Positions 6,960 through 8,098 of a stretch of DNA of 8,098 nucleotides are shown here, one piece after another. Each line of letters starts with the position of its first letter. Within the stretch, counting starts at the first letter, position 1. Location: contig SABI01000112.1 in assembly GCA_009929055.1 (NCBI GenBank), forward strand, positions 1 to 8,098. The letters are read 5' to 3'. Both the position numbers and the translations under genes were made by a program. The DNA comes from Spirochaetia bacterium. Lineage in GTDB: Bacteria; Spirochaetota; Spirochaetia; Sphaerochaetales; Sphaerochaetaceae. Below the pieces are notes generated by a model, which made no database searches, was not told where the DNA came from, and saw only the letters and a list, made by a program, of their open reading frames with translations.

Positions 6960-7232
6960 GTGCAAACAAATGTGAATAGTAATTTTCATCAATATATAGA
7001 ATCATTTTATATATATAATTACACCAATAATGAACGAATCTCAATACATTCCACATGGGTGAATCTCTTTGGAGTATTCCTTAAAAAGAGAGTTGTTATA
7101 ATTTTTAGAATTCAGCTACAAATTATTCAAGTTGTCAAAAAGGGGTTTAGAGTAATCTTTACTCCATTATTCGTAGTTCACACTATACGTCAAATAATGA
7201 AAATTAACATAAAAGAAGGGGGAATTATTTAA
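6960..7232 (+). CDS. Doubtful small reading frame, hypothetical protein
   Basis: A 90-residue frame starts at GTG 6960, eight nt after AAGGGG (6946-6951). An in-frame GTG at 6954 would leave too short a gap. The product has no signal peptide and no motif I recognise. Its second half is rich in Ile, Val, Phe, Lys and Arg (FLKKRVVIIFRIQLQIIQVV) and could form an amphipathic or membrane-associated strand or helix. In favour: it has a possible ribosome site, a promoter 170 nt upstream and a hairpin with a T-rich tail 18 nt after the stop. Against: it uses a GTG start, the DNA is as AT-rich as its surroundings, and no family is recognised. It may be chance or the remnant of a decayed gene. Confidence 0.25.
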   Translation: MQTNVNSNFHQYIESFYIYNYTNNERISIHSTWVNLFGVFLKKRVVIIFRIQLQIIQVVKKGFRVIFTPLFVVHTIRQIMKINIKEGGII

Positions 7233-7249
7233 CGAATAATTACTTTTGT

Positions 7250-7275
7250 TAAGAACTCATAGTTCTTATTTTAGA
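7250..7275 (+). terminator. Possible weak terminator or attenuator hairpin
   Basis: TAAGAACT (7250-7257) and AGTTCTTA (7261-7268) form a perfect 8-bp stem with a 3-nt loop, followed by TTTTA. The stem has only two G-C pairs and the T-run is short, so termination would be partial. It lies 18 nt after the small frame's stop and about 140 nt before the lipoprotein gene, so read-through could be controlled here. Confidence 0.35.
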
Positions 7276-7309
7276 CTATCAGTAACTGTGGATCTTTAGA
7301 GATTATTGC

Positions 7310-7321
7310 TCTTGTACAAGA
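7310..7321. promoter_or_regulatory. Perfect 12-bp palindrome upstream of the lipoprotein gene
   Basis: TCTTGTACAAGA is self-complementary over all 12 bases. It overlaps a weak promoter-like pair, TTGCTC (7306-7311), 17 nt, TAGAAA (7329-7334). It could be a binding site for a dimeric regulator, but a 12-bp palindrome can also arise by chance in AT-rich DNA. Confidence 0.25.
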
Positions 7322-7351
7322 ATTTTATTAGAAAAGAGTGGTAATTATTAC

Positions 7352-7375
7352 TCGATGCAGATACTTAGGCATCGA
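7352..7375 (+). promoter_or_regulatory. Hairpin in the lipoprotein leader
   Basis: TCGATGC (7352-7358) and GCATCGA (7369-7375) form a 7-bp stem with four G-C pairs and a 10-nt loop, ending 26 nt before the ribosome site. No T-run follows. It may stabilise the mRNA leader or act in translation control. Confidence 0.35.
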
Positions 7376-7401
7376 ACGATTATTTACATAATTTAGCTAG
7401 T

Positions 7402-7405
7402 GGAG
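7402..7405 (+). promoter_or_regulatory. Ribosome binding site of the lipoprotein gene
   Basis: GGAG followed by five A residues precedes the ATG at 7411, a normal distance. It supports this start, which also gives a proper lipoprotein signal peptide. Confidence 0.7.
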
Positions 7406-7410
7406 AAAAA

Positions 7411-8098
7411 ATGAAATTAACAACAAAGCTTGTTTTTATGTTGCTAATGATTGTTTCTGTTTTTATTTCGTGTGATTTAGAAACAACTCAATATACTGTA
7501 ACATTTGATTCTAACGACGGATCTTCTATAGAAAACCAGATAATTTCTAAAAATGGAAAAATTCAAAAACCAAACGACCCAACTTATTCTGGAAATGTAT
7601 TTATGGGTTGGTATGAAGATACTGATTTTGAATTTCGGTATAACTTTAATGATAGAGTAGATGAAGATATGACCCTTTACGCTAAGTGGGTAGATGGAAT
7701 AGCGGTCTCTTTTGATACAGGTGAAGGCTCAAATGTAGCTACTGTAACTCTGTTGAATGCTAATCGTCTTACTCGACCACAAGATCCAACTCTACAAGGA
7801 TTCACCTTTAGTGGGTGGTATAAAGATACTGATTTTAGATTCCTTTATAATTTTGATGATAGAGTAGATGAAGATATGACCCTTTACGCTAAATGGATTG
7901 AAGCATCAGCAGGTTTCATTTTTAAACCGACGCTTACTGGCAACGGTTATTATGCTGAAGCTTATGTTGGTAATGCCACGACATTAACGATGCAGTCTAC
8001 GTATAATGGGAAGCCGATACTCGAACTCGGCCCATATTTGTTTTACAACAATGCAACTTTGCTGTCCGTTAATCTGCCGAGTCAACTAAAGACAATAG
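7411..8098 (+). CDS. Surface lipoprotein with two Listeria-Bacteroides repeats and a BspA-like LRR start, 3' end outside window
   Basis: The frame runs open to the window end (229 codons seen). Residues 1-20 form a signal peptide with the lipobox FISC, so Cys21 would be lipidated, in the spirochaete style. Two repeats follow with no gap, each exactly 69 residues (28-96 and 97-165). Both have the FD...P.DPT...F.GWY.DTDF....F.DRVDEDMTLYAKW pattern of the Listeria-Bacteroides (InlB B-type, Flg_new) repeat. From about residue 166 the sequence changes, and YNGKPILELGPYLFYNNATL followed by LSVNLPSQLKTI matches the start of BspA-like LRR_5 repeats. Known of such proteins: they are often surface-exposed and involved in adhesion or host contact. 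The inference here is an outer-surface lipoprotein, with most of the LRR domain lying beyond the window. The LRR part looks less AT-rich (about 42% G+C) than the first part (about 30%). Confidence 0.85.
   Translation, partial: MKLTTKLVFMLLMIVSVFISCDLETTQYTVTFDSNDGSSIENQIISKNGKIQKPNDPTYSGNVFMGWYEDTDFEFRYNFNDRVDEDMTLYAKWVDGIAVSFDTGEGSNVATVTLLNANRLTRPQDPTLQGFTFSGWYKDTDFRFLYNFDDRVDEDMTLYAKWIEASAGFIFKPTLTGNGYYAEAYVGNATTLTMQSTYNGKPILELGPYLFYNNATLLSVNLPSQLKTI
7651..7685 (+). repeat. Direct repeat copy 1 inside the lipoprotein gene
   Basis: These 35 bases are identical to 7858-7892, exactly 207 bp (69 codons) away. They encode DRVDEDMTLYAK at the end of the first Listeria-Bacteroides repeat. The identity includes silent positions, while the rest of the two units has diverged. 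Confidence 0.85.
7858..7892 (+). repeat. Direct repeat copy 2 inside the lipoprotein gene
   Basis: This is the second copy of the 35-bp identical segment, at the end of the second 69-residue unit. Recombination between the copies would add or remove one unit in frame. Confidence 0.85.

Noticed and set aside
6992..7015. ATATATA...TATATAT inverted repeat
   Set aside because: It is pure A-T in an AT-rich region, so it is expected by chance.
6346..7410. tRNA, CRISPR array or insertion sequence in the long intergenic region
   Set aside because: No T-loop or anticodon-arm pattern, no regularly spaced repeats, and no transposase frame or terminal inverted repeats were found.

Overview
The window is AT-rich (by eye about one third G+C) and most likely comes from a spirochaete, possibly host-associated and Treponema-like. 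The clues are a lipoprotein with a spirochaete-style lipobox (FISC) that joins Listeria-Bacteroides repeats to the start of a BspA-like leucine-rich repeat, a COG1033-type RND/MMPL exporter, and an AmmeMemoRadiSam radical SAM enzyme. The genus cannot be fixed from sequence reading alone, and no rRNA or tRNA gene was seen.

Layout. From 1 to 855 (+) is the 3' part of an amrS-type radical SAM gene whose true start lies before the window. It runs into, and overlaps by 23 bp, the end of a convergent gene at 833-1852 (-) for a secreted, cysteine-free beta-rich protein of unknown function. To its right on the same strand are a 12-TM RND/MMPL exporter (1941-4265) and a DEAD-box RNA helicase of the DeaD/CsdA type (4468-6345). 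The three minus-strand genes do not look like one tight operon. The helicase ends in a good rho-independent terminator (4418-4451), and each gene has its own credible sigma70-like promoter. The exporter promoter carries an operator-like palindrome next to its -35 box.

From 6346 to 7410 there is about 1.06 kb with no convincing gene. It holds the helicase promoter at its left edge, a strong plus-strand promoter (TTGACA-N17-TAAGAT, 6761-6789), several small hairpins, a doubtful 90-residue reading frame and a possible weak terminator. It may be a long leader or a small-RNA locus upstream of the lipoprotein gene that starts at 7411 and leaves the window open.

How the genes may work together. The exporter and the secreted protein are neighbours on one strand and both belong to the envelope, so a functional link is possible but unproven. 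The helicase is a housekeeping or cold-adaptation RNA remodelling gene, and amrS belongs to a widespread system whose role is poorly defined. The terminal lipoprotein is a probable surface protein with repeats that could vary in number. No CRISPR array, insertion sequence or recognised defence system is present. The most unusual items are the two-domain secreted protein, the palindrome at the exporter promoter, the long leader region and the mosaic lipoprotein.
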